Positions 21,094 to 32,689 of a DNA stretch of 64,000 nt are shown here, piece after piece. The stretch is from Gracilariopsis chorda. Taxonomy: Eukaryota > Rhodophyta > Florideophyceae > Gracilariales > Gracilariaceae. The notes beneath the pieces are model-generated. The model was given only the letters and a program-made list of their open reading frames with translations, ran no database searches and was not told the DNA's origin. The stretch is from positions 372,001-436,000 of the forward strand of contig NBIV01000025.1 of the NCBI GenBank assembly GCA_003194525.1, given 5' to 3'. The translations under genes and the position numbers were made by a program. Every line of letters starts with the position of its first letter. Positions within the stretch are counted from its first letter, which is position 1.

Positions 21094-21772
21094 TAGAACA
21101 ATGAGGTTGCGTAAAAGGGGGAAAATGTGCGCAGCACGCAGCATTTCATTAAGAGACTGCAGCGTGCGCTCATCACGGCGTCATAATGCCCGCCACAAGA
21201 ATCACTTGCCACCAACGACGAACGCGACGCGCAGCCTGGCGCCACATTTAAAAGCGATATTACGCGCGGAGCACTCTCCAAATATGTAACTTCGTTGTTA
21301 CGATGCGTGCGCAGAGGTGTACGGCGTGTCGGTGCGCTTATGTTCTCAGAAGGGCGTGCCGGGTTGTGCTTCTGCTAAGCGGTGAGGCTCGTTTCTGGTC
21401 CCATATGAACAGAGGTGTGGCAGAACAAGATATTTCTTGCCGAATTGTTGAACCGCACATACGGGACTGTTTCAAGGGTTGAAAACCAGGCGAGCTGGCA
21501 GGCGTACGGTTGCAATTTGGAGAATGCGGTCATCAATACCGGTAAAATACTCTAATGTGCTTGCGTTTGTCGCAAAGCTAGCTGGCTGAGCAGCCGCACC
21601 CTCGAGGTATGACCGTTTGATCTTTTGTATCTGGACTGTTTTTGTCACCTTGTCGAATCATTGTGTGGACGTCTACCACGTGTAATGCTTTTCATGAACT
21701 TCGCAGTAAAGAGCTAACTTTACATGCACCACTGTGAGCACCATACGGCCCAGCAACCACGACGCAGCCACG
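21094..21772. other. Spacer, possible Harbinger left end
   Basis: No gene recognised. It lies between the pogo-like remnant and the Myb/SANT-like gene, and may hold the left terminus of the Harbinger element, but no inverted repeat was identified. Confidence 0.35.
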
Positions 21773-22603
21773 ATGGCAGAAGTTTGTGACGTCGAAGCGG
21801 TGCCTCTCACCAACGAAAAGAAGTCGCGTTACACAGCGACGCAAGACCTTGTCATTGTGCGGGACGTTGCAGCTGGAAGGGTGCATACCGTTTCGTATGG
21901 CGAGACGAGGAAGTGATTTGAAGAGGCAGCCACAACGTTCAACGCAAACCCTGCTTTTGCTGGTGAACCTATAGCGTGAGAGCCTCTTCATGACTGCTAC
22001 AAGCATATGCAGGACCAATACTGCACGCTTGACGATAGTAACCAGCGGCTATCGGGGGTGCGGAAAGAGGAGATCGGGGAGATTGCAGACCTGCTCATGA
22101 CAATGCGGGAGGTAAAAGACGATCACGACTCACAAAAAAAGGCATTGAAAACGGCTGAGCGCAAGAAGGAAAAAGATAAGGAACGCATGGGTTCCGCTCT
22201 CGTGTCTGCCGCTACAAAGCGTAAGACTGCAAGTGATGCTCGAAGCAGTGGTTCGTCGGTGAATTTGGAAGCTTCGGACGATGAGAAGGACAAGCAGAGC
22301 AGTAGCGCGAAGAAAGCCAAGAAGGGCAGCCGACTTCCGCCAGTTGTTGGGAGTGAGATGGATCGCTTCAGCTCTCATCTCAAAGAGACTGATCTTGTGC
22401 GCGTAAATCTGGAACGCGAATACTTGGCCTTTGAGCAGGAATGCGCGATTGACGACCGTATCGAGCGCAAGAAGGAGCGCGAGAAGCGTAGAGAAGATTG
22501 CCACCTAGACCGAGAGGGGAGACAGGAGGAGCATCTGGAGCATAGTGAACTCGAGTTGGAGAAGCATAAAGCGCTACTGGAGCTACTGTCTAAGTATAAG
22601 TAA
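21773..22603 (+). pseudogene. Myb/SANT-like coiled-coil protein, likely Harbinger partner, two in-frame TGA codons
   Basis: From ATG 21773 one frame runs 277 codons to TAA, broken only by TGA at 21914-21916 and 21977-21979. The N-terminal part (SRYTATQDLVIVRDVAAGR, then FEEAATTFNANPAFAGEPIA, then EPLHDCYKHM) resembles a Myb/SANT-like (trihelix-like) DNA-binding domain. Both TGAs fall where this domain normally has tryptophan, or a codon one change from TGA. The rest is Lys/Glu/Arg-rich with a Ser/Asp/Lys linker (about 22230-22330) and a long charged coiled coil to the C-terminus. PIF/Harbinger transposons encode a transposase plus a Myb-like partner that brings it to DNA. The neighbouring convergent Harbinger transposase, only 15 bp away stop to stop, makes that role likely. 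It may be a decayed gene (G-to-A changes) or may need readthrough. Confidence 0.7.
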
Positions 22604-22618
22604 AAGTAGCCTTTTTTG

Positions 22619-23611
22619 CTATCCGTCGGTCTTTTTGGCGTAACGACTGGCATCATTTACCATCACAATGGCGCTAGCTTTTCCTCGCAGAGAGCTACCT
22701 GCAGGGCTGCGGACAAATGTCCTCTCGCCTCGCGCCCTCGGTCCCCTCGGGACGAGGACTTTTTCCAGCTCCTCGGGACTCTCTGCGAGATCTTCTTTGT
22801 GCGATAGATACTCCTCAAGAGAGGAAGGGGACAAAACGAAGTATTTCGATATCTGGGTGGATAGCAAAAGTTGCGGACGTTCGACAACAGTATTGATGCT
22901 GTGTATACCATACCGATAGGAGATTTCGAAAACCTTCATCTTGCGCTTGAAATCCATTATAGCAAAGTGTATTCTGAGCTCTTTGAATACCCACTCTAAT
23001 CTGATACGCACGCTTTTCATAGCGCTGTTGAAAGCATTCTGTGCTGGTGATAGTGTTGCACCTTGAAAGGGTACCTCTATAAACCACCTTGCGTTATAAC
23101 CCGAGTTTCCGTATATACATTACGATATGCCTTGATTCTGCTGCACTTGTGAACATTCGTCATCCTGTCCCGAACAAATGTATAACGTCCAGTCGTGTTT
23201 ATGCCGTTCGATTGGGTCATGTAGAAGCATGATAATTCTATCGGGATTATTGACAGCTTGGTACTTAAGCGCATGCCTGTGGTTATTTAAGTGGTAGACG
23301 ACACGCTGCGCCAGGTTATCGTTTAGCAGTTCTATGCTAATCACGGTTCTGTCTACAAAACGGACGTAGCTCTGCAACGTATTTGACCTTCTATTTATCG
23401 CTTCCGCGTACAAAGGAAGTCTTCCACTGAGAAACTCAGCGCTGATGGGGCTGGTAAGTAAATGCTCTCTTGCATGGAGCAGTAGCTCTATCGTCTCGCA
23501 AAAGTTCTTGGAGAGCTGTGACGCGTGCTCGTCCACGAGCTCTTCCAAGTCTACCCAACGCACTGGATTAGGACGTCGACGCAGTACGACGCAATTGGCT
23601 AGAAAAGGGGT
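22619..23611 (-). pseudogene. PIF/Harbinger transposase (DDE_Tnp_4 type), N-terminally cut
   Basis: One minus-strand frame of about 331 codons with a single in-frame TAA (23120-23122). Catalytic landmarks: YVRFVDRTV (first D) near 23370; LKYQAVNNPDRIIMLL then ERHKHDWT (second D) near 23200; and SAMKSVRIRLEWVF (the E of the family's VEW motif) near 23000. These are followed by MDFKRKMKVFEISYRYGI and a charged C-terminal tail. Upstream residues NCVVLRRRPNPVRWVDLEEL match the helical region before the core. The frame ends abruptly at about 23611, where the LTR of a Gypsy-type element begins, so the N-terminus is missing. Transposase acts in the nucleus on its own termini, cutting and pasting with a 3-bp target duplication. 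Confidence 0.82.
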
Positions 23612-24026
23612 GCAGGAGTAGCGATTATGGGTAGTTCCAACGTTCTACCTCTTCAAGAGTACCACGAAATCCTCGTTCTTCCCAGCGATCAGGAATTACA
23701 AGCACCAAAGCGTGTTTTACACCCAATTGGAGTCGTTTTCTTCTTCGAATTAACCAAAGTCAGGGCCGGCCATCACCGGGTGCGGTTGGCCATTAGTCCG
23801 AAGTGCACAGCCTTGTGTGTTATCGCTACTGCGAAGTCCTGACTTCAGCAGGCGAGCCACGGGGGCGGGCGCTGTTACAGTTGTGTCTTCCCTTTGAGGG
23901 CTTTACCTATTGGGGTTCCCATCTACCTTGTGGTGTCCCACTTCTACTTCTCGCACTATGCGATTAACCGTTTGGTGCTCAGAAATTATTTTTCCTGGCG
24001 ACGCCGGTAAATCGACAGCGATTGCA
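23611..24026 (-). repeat. 3' LTR of Gypsy element G1
   Basis: It starts TGCAATCGCTGTCGATTTA after a purine tract (24027-24043 on this strand), and is similar along most of its length to the plus-strand repeat starting at 43355. Its end at 23611 (CTCCTGCA) is my best estimate from the TG...CA rule and from where transposase coding resumes. Confidence 0.6.
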
Positions 24027-27000
24027 CCTCCCTCCCCCTCCTTAGGCGGAGCCTGAGGGCTGAGTATGGTGGGTGGCGGTTCACTCGAGTGGAGTGAGCT
24101 GGAATATTTAAGAACTGGCCCTGAAGACGGAGATCCGTTTCCCTCGGTATGTCAGATAAGCTACGATCCGGATGGGATAGAATCGCTGGCTGCGATGGAG
24201 AATGAACTGGGAGCGGGCCGTCTGATTGCAGATTACCGTCAGATTTATGCCCGGTATCAGGGGCTTGGTGAGGGTGAGGAAATACAGTAAGGCGGTCTTC
24301 CAGAACTCGTTCGTGTTGGTGGCTGATTTTCAAAACGACTGTGTCGTTGGCAGTAGAATCCAACCATGCGATAGGTTCTGTCCACGATGGGAGAAAGCTT
24401 ATGAAGATTTTCATTTTCAGGATTATAATACTACTTACGAAGGAGAACCAAGTCATTTTTGTTAACCTGCAGTAGCGGTTGACGGAGCTTGCCGTCAACA
24501 TTACGCTTGTAGGCAGGTTGAGCTTTGTCCATAGCGTTCTGGGCAACCTGTATCATCTTCCTTAACCATTCTCTCCAGTTATCCCTGTGTAATCGCGGTG
24601 AAAGGTACGCCGAAAAAGTCGTTTGAGCCCCGATCGATGCCAAAGGTGTGATTTGCGACAGCCCCTACTAAAAAGTTGAAAGTGACGTAACCCGATGTAG
24701 CTGGGTATTGTAGGCATACGTAATCGCATCGGTATACAGGTCCCAATCTTTAGAATTGTCCACAACATAGGATCGTAATGCGTTAAGCATCGTACGATTA
24801 GATCGTTCGACTTGTCCACTGCCCTGCGGGTGATATGTTGTGATGAACATATGTCGAACATCAACGAAACGACAAACGTCTTGAAAGAACTTTGACGTAA
24901 ACTGGGGGCCATTTTCGGATAAAAAAATCAGCGGGTGGACCATAAACGAGTACCCAGTGTGTGATGAAATCTTTTGTGCCACCGCAGCAGCGGTAGTTTG
25001 TTTCATCGGCACTGTCTGTACGAATTCAGAAAATCGGTCAGTTATTACCAGCAGGTAGCCGTTTCATCTGGTTATCCGAATCAACCGGCCGAGTATATCG
25101 ATGGCCACGAATTCCAGCAGTGCGTGAGCTGGTAACAGCGTTAAAGTCTTAGAGTATTTCCGTAGTTTCACCTTTTTCTTTGCGCATTCTGTATAAGAGC
25201 GGCGAACTTCATAACATTAAAATGCCATAGCGAATCAGTAGAATTCTCTGCGGAGAGTTAGATATAACTTCCTACCTCCTGGTTGTGCTCCAAGTTTCGC
25301 ATGATGAGAAAGGTGGAAAACCCGTATCTTAAAGAGTGGGGTACCATAATCTGTGGAGAAGAATTAACCAACCTGACAAAGTATCCCTGATCGTTCGTCA
25401 AAAAAGGTAAGTCATATCCTCCATTGAAGTGAGCGCAAATCCTCGTGCATAACTGGTCGCACTGTTCCTAACGAATCAACTCTTCAGGACTAATAGGCGT
25501 AAAGGAGCCTTCCTTCGGGGGTTCCAAATTTTGAGAAGCTATAACATCATTACAGATGTCGTTTGACCAATCCTTGGAATTCCGTTCATCGTTCTCAACC
25601 ACAAAACACGGTATCTTGAGATCATCGACCGGTTCTGCTTCTGCAGTGGTTTGCAGGCGGGATAACATGTCGGCTTGCGTGTTAAAGGTTCCCCTTTTTT
25701 AGAGTACTTTAAAGTTGAATTATGGGAACCGGAGGCGCCAACGCATGAGACGTCCCGATGGTTCGGCAATCTCCATGAGCCAACGGAGGCAGGATTTTTA
25801 CGTATGTACCTTAAAAATGGTTCCTATAAGAAAGGTTCGAAGAGTGGCGGGCGCCAAAACAACGGCAAGAAACTCTTTTTCAGAAACTGAGAAATTACGC
25901 TAGTGCACGTTCTATGTCCGAGACCATTATAAAATTGGAGATCGTTCACCGTCTTCGATCACTTGAATGAGCACAAAACCGACCTGGTTATTACTGGCAT
26001 CAGTATCAACTTCATATGGTAAACCAAGACGTGGCAGCGTCAGTATTGGCGGCGGAGTCATGGTATTGATGAGATCCGTGAAGGCAGACGCTTCTGCGTT
26101 GCCAAAAGTTTCCAGAATAAATGTTTTTCCCCTCTTTAGCAGAGCATTCAGAGGTGTCGCAAGCTCCGCAAAATTTGGGAAAAACCGAAGATATACGTTA
26201 CAAAGTTCGAGAACTGGTCGTAATTCCGTTTGAGTAGTCTGATGTTTCGCGTTCTTCAGTGAAATAACTCTTACCTCATCTATCAAGAGCTGTCCGGGGC
26301 AGATTATATGTCCAAGATACTTCACCGAATCGGTAGAGAATTTGCACTTCTTGAATTGCAGCGAAATCCCGGAAGGTCGCATCACACGTGTGACGTTCCT
26401 CACATGGGTTATGTGGTCATCCAAAAACACGATTATATCGTCGAGACGGACCAATGAAGTTGTTCACTTGAATCTGGCCAATATAATATGTATTGCACGT
26501 TGAAACGTTGCAGGTGCAATAGGTAACCCGAAGGCATTCGCTTGAAACGATATAGTCCTTAGTGAAACACAGATGTGGGTTTGTCGCATTCCTGCTTGCG
26601 AATAGTCACATGCTAATAACCCCAAATAGCCTGAAAAGCGGTGAACACCGTAACACTCCCGAGTGAGACGATTTCCTTGTCCATCAGAGGGATCTGGTAA
26701 ACTTCTTTGACTGTAACTGTGTTGAAACATCGGTAATCGATACAAAATCTCCACAACCCATCCGATTTCGGGAGGAGCACTACTTGTGAGGCCCAACGTG
26801 ATTGATCCGGTTCAATGACGCCAGCGCGTAACATCTTCTCGACTTGAGAATTCTCCTCTTCAACGGCTGTCGGTTTAGCCCGATAGAGATGCTGTGCAAT
26901 TGGCCGAGTGTTCTCTAACAAATCAATACGGTGCACGTTATTCCTATTGTTCCAAAGAAACCGTCCCACGTAGGGGTAAAATCACGAAGCGTATCCCGTA

Positions 27001-30000
27001 GTTTCTCACGATGAGAGTCAAGGATATGGTCCAAACCCAGCTTTTCTAGTTCCTCCATAAGATTGGCCTGTTCTGAACGAGGTGGTAGCGCACGGGTTTC
27101 CGTAGTTCGCTCACTTTCGAGGTCGGGATTCCAATTATGCTCAGACTTGTTAGAGTTGTCATCCCCCTCTTTAGAGTCTTCCACTCCCAGAATGGCAGCC
27201 ACTGGAATGTTCGTTGGCAGGAATATCCACGGTTGTGAAATAATCCAACCCAGGACTTGGTTTTTGATTAACCACTGAGTAGCTTTGCCAGAGTTCGCAA
27301 CGAAGACCTTAAAAGGAAAATCAGGTTCTATAGAGACCACTTCGGTCGCAAGTGCGAGTTGACGCTGGTTGTAGAACGACAGGAGCGGTTAAAAAACATG
27401 GTAAACACTCTGCTTGGAAACAACTGTGACCCAGACTTGAGACTCTGATGGTAAGGCAATTTAGTGCGCAATACGAAGCTTCGTAGCAACGACATCCTTG
27501 TTGTGCATTTTCTGGGCAGCCGGCATAGGTACAAGCTTCCGCGAAGCACGCTTGAGTGGTTTCCGGACAATAGGTATGGTAGAATCCTTTTCCATTTCCA
27601 TGGTTTTTGCACGGGGGCGAATTGCGTGGACAAAGCGATCAGAAAAGTCACAACCAAGAGTCACTAGTGCCGCGAGTTTGTCGCAAACATCTAAGTCCAG
27701 TTGAACCACACAGGTATCTAATCTCATGACGAGAGGAAGGCATCCCACGGTCTTCAGGGGATTGTTATTCGAGTCGGCGATATCCCGGCTGGGTCCCCAC
27801 CAATGTGACCCCGAAGAGCCGGGTGTACAATTTCAGATTTGATAAGGTTGGGCGCAGTCCCTGTATCTAAAACAGATAACGGACGAACCATATATTGGTT
27901 AGACAGGGCAAGACTGGCATTAACTTTGTAGTTTCTCTTGGCCATGACCAGAGCTCTATCCGGAACATGGAAACTACGAGAAAGTATCAACGAACGACGT
28001 AGAACAGAAATGGTTTCGGAGCTCACGTCGATTGCAGCCATTTTCGTAGTAAAGACCTTAACAGCGGGGGAGCGAAGCTGTACCGCTTCCGGCGTCAACT
28101 TTGGCTCAGAAGACACCCTCCCATAGGGAAGACTCCCGAATCTAGGTTTTTAGGTAGGGAATCACCAAACTAGGTGTCGCAATCCCATGGTGGGAACCAG
28201 AACTAATCCTATTCGTGGGTACGACGGCGTCCACCGGTTGATGAGGTCTGGGTGTAACCACGTGAATATCCATTCGTGCCAGTGCGGCTTTAGCGATTAG
28301 GACATTCACCTCTTAAGATGAAGTACTCGCCACTCGGGCCCGATCAGCTCGGGTCAGTGTTTCGTAATTTACGATAAACTTGGGCACCTCTCGGAATGTC
28401 AAGTCACATTTCGGTGCGATATGACCAAGATGGTAACATCTATGACAGATATCCGGTGCCGCATTATCTTATTGACGATGGCTGTCAGTTTGACGTTGTG
28501 GTTTCGGTACGACCCATCCAGGGCGGGTAACACGGGATCCGTTTGACACGTGAGCGAGCGGAGTGGCCTGCATCCGTTCCGCACTGGCGTAGAAAGTGAG
28601 GTCTTCTTCCAAAATTGGGGCTGATGTTGACGGCAAGTCCGTAATCCCAAACAAATCAGAGTGACTTCCAGCGTACTGGACGCTGTGCGTATCTGCGTTC
28701 GCGGTTCTGCCCTGAGGCGAAGACATCGATTGTGACGATTCCTCCAATCAGAGAGCTCTCACCAACTAGCGTTTCGGTTGACTTCGTGCATGGTTAGTCT
28801 TTTCCTCATCCTGGGCATACTGGACCAGTTAGAGGTATAAAATCTTCATTATACCCTCACAGTGTCGCTCGATGAGGGCTTATATTGCGGGATCCAATCC
28901 ATCAACGAACATCGTACACCGCTCCTGTGCGGAATAGGCATTATTATAAAGGTGAAACGCTTTATTCAAGGGCGTTGTATAGACCATTTCGGTCTCACCA
29001 GGCTTCTGTTTCGTATCGCCTAGCGTGAGTATCGCCGTGTGGATGGCGATTTCTGTGGCGTATGACCTGAGAAGGTATTGAACTGCTTCCAGTCAGCACG
29101 TTACTTCTCTTTCCCAGGCTCTTGGGGTTCCTCGAACGGAATTGAACTGATCTTCCGCCATATGTATTGGGAAGTATGGTAGCGCGAGATACGCTTGGGC
29201 TTCCTTCATTGTGAGTAGGTCAGCCTCTTGAACGAACCTAGTGAGGAAGTCAAGGACCAGAATTAGATCTTTTCGTGAGAAACGACTCGATTTAAGAATA
29301 ATATTCATGCGTTTGATGCAGTCCTTAACCTTGCTGGTACTTCGTGCAGACCGATTAGATGAGGAATCATCCAATTGAAAATAGAGATACGATAACAATT
29401 TCCGTTAAAGCGGATTCGTAGGCTTGATCTCCCCGAGTCCCAGGCGACGTTTTTTTTTCTCGCGATACCGAATGACTCCCTGAGTGGTATAATTCGGCTT
29501 CGACTTCTTCGCACGGCACTTCCTTGCGTTCATAATCGGAATCCGATCAGTCTGATGAGGAACCCGCTGAGCGGCGATCAGAGCCAAAATCTGAAGAACT
29601 CGAATCACGATAATGAACATCTTTTTTGGGTTTACGGGCCTCTCTCTTGTTCGAACTTTGAATTGAATCGATAGAGACGACCTCGTTTTTCACTTCCGCG
29701 GGCGCTTCTGTATCCATGCGGATGGTGAATTCCAGCGTATTCAAACGAACGTGCACACTTTCCATGGCAACCTGAATGTCATTGACAAACGTGTTTTAGT
29801 CCTTGGATAAGTTACATGGGGCACCTAGACATTCCAAAATGGAGTTTACGTCTTGACGTAAGCGTCGGATATCTCCCAAGACATCCCAAACTTGGGCAAT
29901 TTCAACATTTTGACGAAGTTCGTTTACCTCTTCGAGGAGAGACACATGCGCCACCTTAGATATGTGAATCATCGATTCCAGTGGAGCAAACGCAGCTGAG

Positions 30001-30378
30001 TCTATACGAGGGTAAGCGGCAAAAGGCGTTTCGATCACTAGGTACTTCCTAGGTTATAGTCTGTAAAGCAGACGTAACCAAGGACGTTCTTAGGGGATGC
30101 TGACCAACTTCACTGTTGTCCAAACGTCCCGGAATGGATGTACGCATGGGCTGTGCACCCTCCGGTGGTACACTAACTGCATCGGTATAACCAGTCCGAG
30201 AATTGGGGGCTGGTGGCAGCATTTGGCATGCCAGTCAACCGAGTGTTCGGAGTTTTAATGAACTCCAATCAGAAATGTTCAAAGAACTGGGGCAACACAA
30301 AGATCTTGATAGATTCTTCAGAAGAACTGGAACAGCACAGAAATGCACAAACGGATCAAACCAATTATAGGTGAACGA

Positions 30379-30397
30379 ATTCTAGGTCGGGAGACCA
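30379..30397 (-). promoter_or_regulatory. Primer-binding-site-like sequence of G1
   Basis: The minus strand reads TGGTCTCCCGACCTAGAAT, beginning TGG as expected for a complement of a tRNA 3' CCA end. The same 18-nt core occurs at 53271-53288 in another Gypsy fossil, which supports it being functional sequence. Which tRNA it matches cannot be decided here. Confidence 0.5.
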
Positions 30398-30400
30398 CTC

Positions 30401-31000
30401 TTGAGGCAATGACCCTGAGCGGGAAATCCTCCCAAGGTGTTCGCAGTATTGCTCTCTTGTGTAGTAGGCGCAGTGACACGGCCCTTTTTACCACACGGTG
30501 TTCGGGTGTAAAACCGAGGCGGCTTCCGGCTATACAGACGGAGGTGATACAGAAAATCGGTTTACCAGCAGGTCAACGTACGGCACTGGTTTGTGTGAGC
30601 GGTGTTACGGTACACGGAGAATCCAGAAAGGGAAAAGGGAAAAGGGGAGAAACCGAAAAGGAAAGTACAACCCAGCGGGTCGTGCGGAAAGCCAAAAGAG
30701 ATCCGACGGTGGGGAGTTTTGCTTGTTAGGTCAGCACGGCAAAATGCAATACTGAGTCGAACGGCTATTTATCCTTACAATAGAAACTAACCAAAACCGG
30801 AAAAGCAGTGAACACTGGGCGATCCCACTGGGTAAGACACACCAGCGGTCCTTCGGGATACGTGCGGGTGAGTATAACGAGACCAAACGCGGTGCAATCC
30901 CGGCAGGAGTTGGGCACTTCGTGCGGGCTATAAATTCAGAGCCGAGTCACAGCTTTTATTTACTTAAGGGTGAAACGGCAAGACCGTCCTCCTTTACGTA
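30401..31000 (-). repeat. LTR-like region upstream of G1 leader
   Basis: It sits where the 5' LTR of G1 would be and contains a TATAAAT word near 30930. It does not look like the 23611-24026 repeat. Its part at about 30490-30720 is similar to 56140-56330 in reverse orientation, including a CACGACCCGCTGGGT block. It may be an LTR of a different Gypsy family. Confidence 0.4.
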
Positions 31001-32440
31001 CTATCGGGTCACAATAAAATAAAAAGTCTAGTACTGTAGTGCGCCATACTTCTGTCATTTGGCGGCACTGCCGGCCACGGCAAAACTCGACACGTGTGAG
31101 TCATGCAAACCATGAATAATACCCGTACGCTTGCCACACGTCCATCTGATCCATATACCACAGACATCACCCACGAAGGTTCCAAAACTACCAATCAATG
31201 TTCATACCGGATTTCATCCAATATTTTCGAGGGTGCACTCATACTTCAGTTGAACTGATGCCACGTTAATATTGGATCGTTCATGATCCGTCTTGCCTGG
31301 AGGGTATGCGCACATGCATTGCTCTACATTTCGCACAAGAAATGGTCCAATGAGTTCTGTAATGGTGCAGCAACGGCATACATTCTAGAAAACTTGTCCA
31401 ACTCCATAAATCTCCGTTCACTTGTATTCGGAAAACTGAACGGTTCCATTTTAGTGCCATCTGGAACACTCGAAAAGAGAATTCTTCTCCAAGACTCTCA
31501 AAATGGAGTTACCGTAAGCAGGGTCTGATGAGAAGTTTCACTGTTATCGTGTAATTCTCGTTTATTTCCCTTCCAAAAAATTAGGACAAAGTGTATGACC
31601 TACATCTTGACACTATTCCAATACTTGAGTTTTGAACAGCGAGGCTGTGGTTTCTTGAGCAAGCCTGGTTTGGCCAATGCTTTTCATCAGGTTATTTTAA
31701 CGGATAAGGCTGGATTCGATTCGCTATCCACCCTACAAATACGTACTGGAGGTGCAGTTGATTCCCAGGGACCTCTCTTCCTCTTTCGTGATGGCCGTTC
31801 TACCTATTTTTTATCTTTAACGTGTTGAATGATGAAAATTTCCAAGCCATAGTGCTGAGTGGCACCTTAACATCGTCTCATATTACACGAATGCGAGCTT
31901 ATTTGGAGCGGATTGGAAACTTGTATACTGGCTTCCAAAACGTGAGGTGCGAAGAGCTGTTGTATGCTTCATCTAAATGAGTGGAATGATCAAAGCTTAC
32001 AGTTCTTGGAAAAAGTTCGTTCGAATGGATTGAGCCATCTGAACGTCAGCAGCAAATGCTACGAATGATGGACATTGCTGGCAGTTCTATTGATGCTTGG
32101 ATTGTAGTCGATATGAGTAACGTAGACCCGGGAAGGACTCTCGTCTCAATTGCGCTTCATGGAAATGAAGAACATGATCCATTAAAAAATGGTTATGTAC
32201 ATATAATTGCATGACGTGATGCATTCTTTCGTTAAAACTGGATTATTCAAAATCGATACACCGGTCAATATGGCTAGCATCGGAAAAGCTAAAGTATTTT
32301 TGCTTAGCGTAGAGAAGAGATGATCATGAAAGTTGGTTTGGGAAACAGACAAGACACCATTGCCGAACTCTGTTCCCTCCTCTTTATACCGGTTGATAAA
32401 AAAGCTAGTCGTCTTTATCCACTACAATTACCCTAAGATG
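31001..32440 (+). other. Unidentified decayed coding-like region
   Basis: Plus-strand pieces of coding-like sequence (for example SKPGLANAFHQVILTDKAG near 31656 and SSFEWIEPSERQQQMLRMM near 32012) look like an old gene or transposon in changing frames. I could not assign a family; the first piece faintly recalls a reverse transcriptase. Confidence 0.3.
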
Positions 32441-32689
32441 CTAGAAACAATGCATTGTACGCAACCATCCTATCATCTTTGAAGATGGCGAGAACTTAAG
32501 ACGGTTTCTCAGCATTCCCAACGATGGTAGAGCAGTCCTTTGCATCATATTTTCTTCAACCATCTTAAAGAGATAGTGAAAAGCGCTGTTCTCAAAATTC
32601 TTCTTCTTTTGGTATTGCTTACAATTTTCGTCTAACATCAAGTGTTGTTACTAGGTGAGCATTTAACATGATTTTAAAAGTAATTGAAA

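Larger units (their letters stand above)
23611..30400 (-). mobile_element. Gypsy-type LTR retrotransposon fossil (element G1)
   Basis: Read on the minus strand, the parts fall in Gypsy order: gag (about 28750-30040), a zinc knuckle CHRCYHLGHIAPKC (28420-28470), aspartic protease (VLDTGTAPNLI block, near 27860), reverse transcriptase (about 25930-26970), RNase H (about 25940-26120), integrase core (about 24560-25250) with the TYHPQGSGQVERSNR block, and a Pro-rich tail. A 3' LTR (23611-24026) with polypurine tract closes it. A primer-site-like stretch lies at 30379-30397. The element is old and broken in many places; no protein can be made from it. It abuts, and probably inserted into, the Harbinger transposase. 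Confidence 0.85.

Noticed and set aside
30379-30397. Partial tRNA gene
   Set aside because: Only the acceptor and T-arm-like 3' end is seen, with no D arm or anticodon arm around it; a primer site of the Gypsy fossil explains it better.
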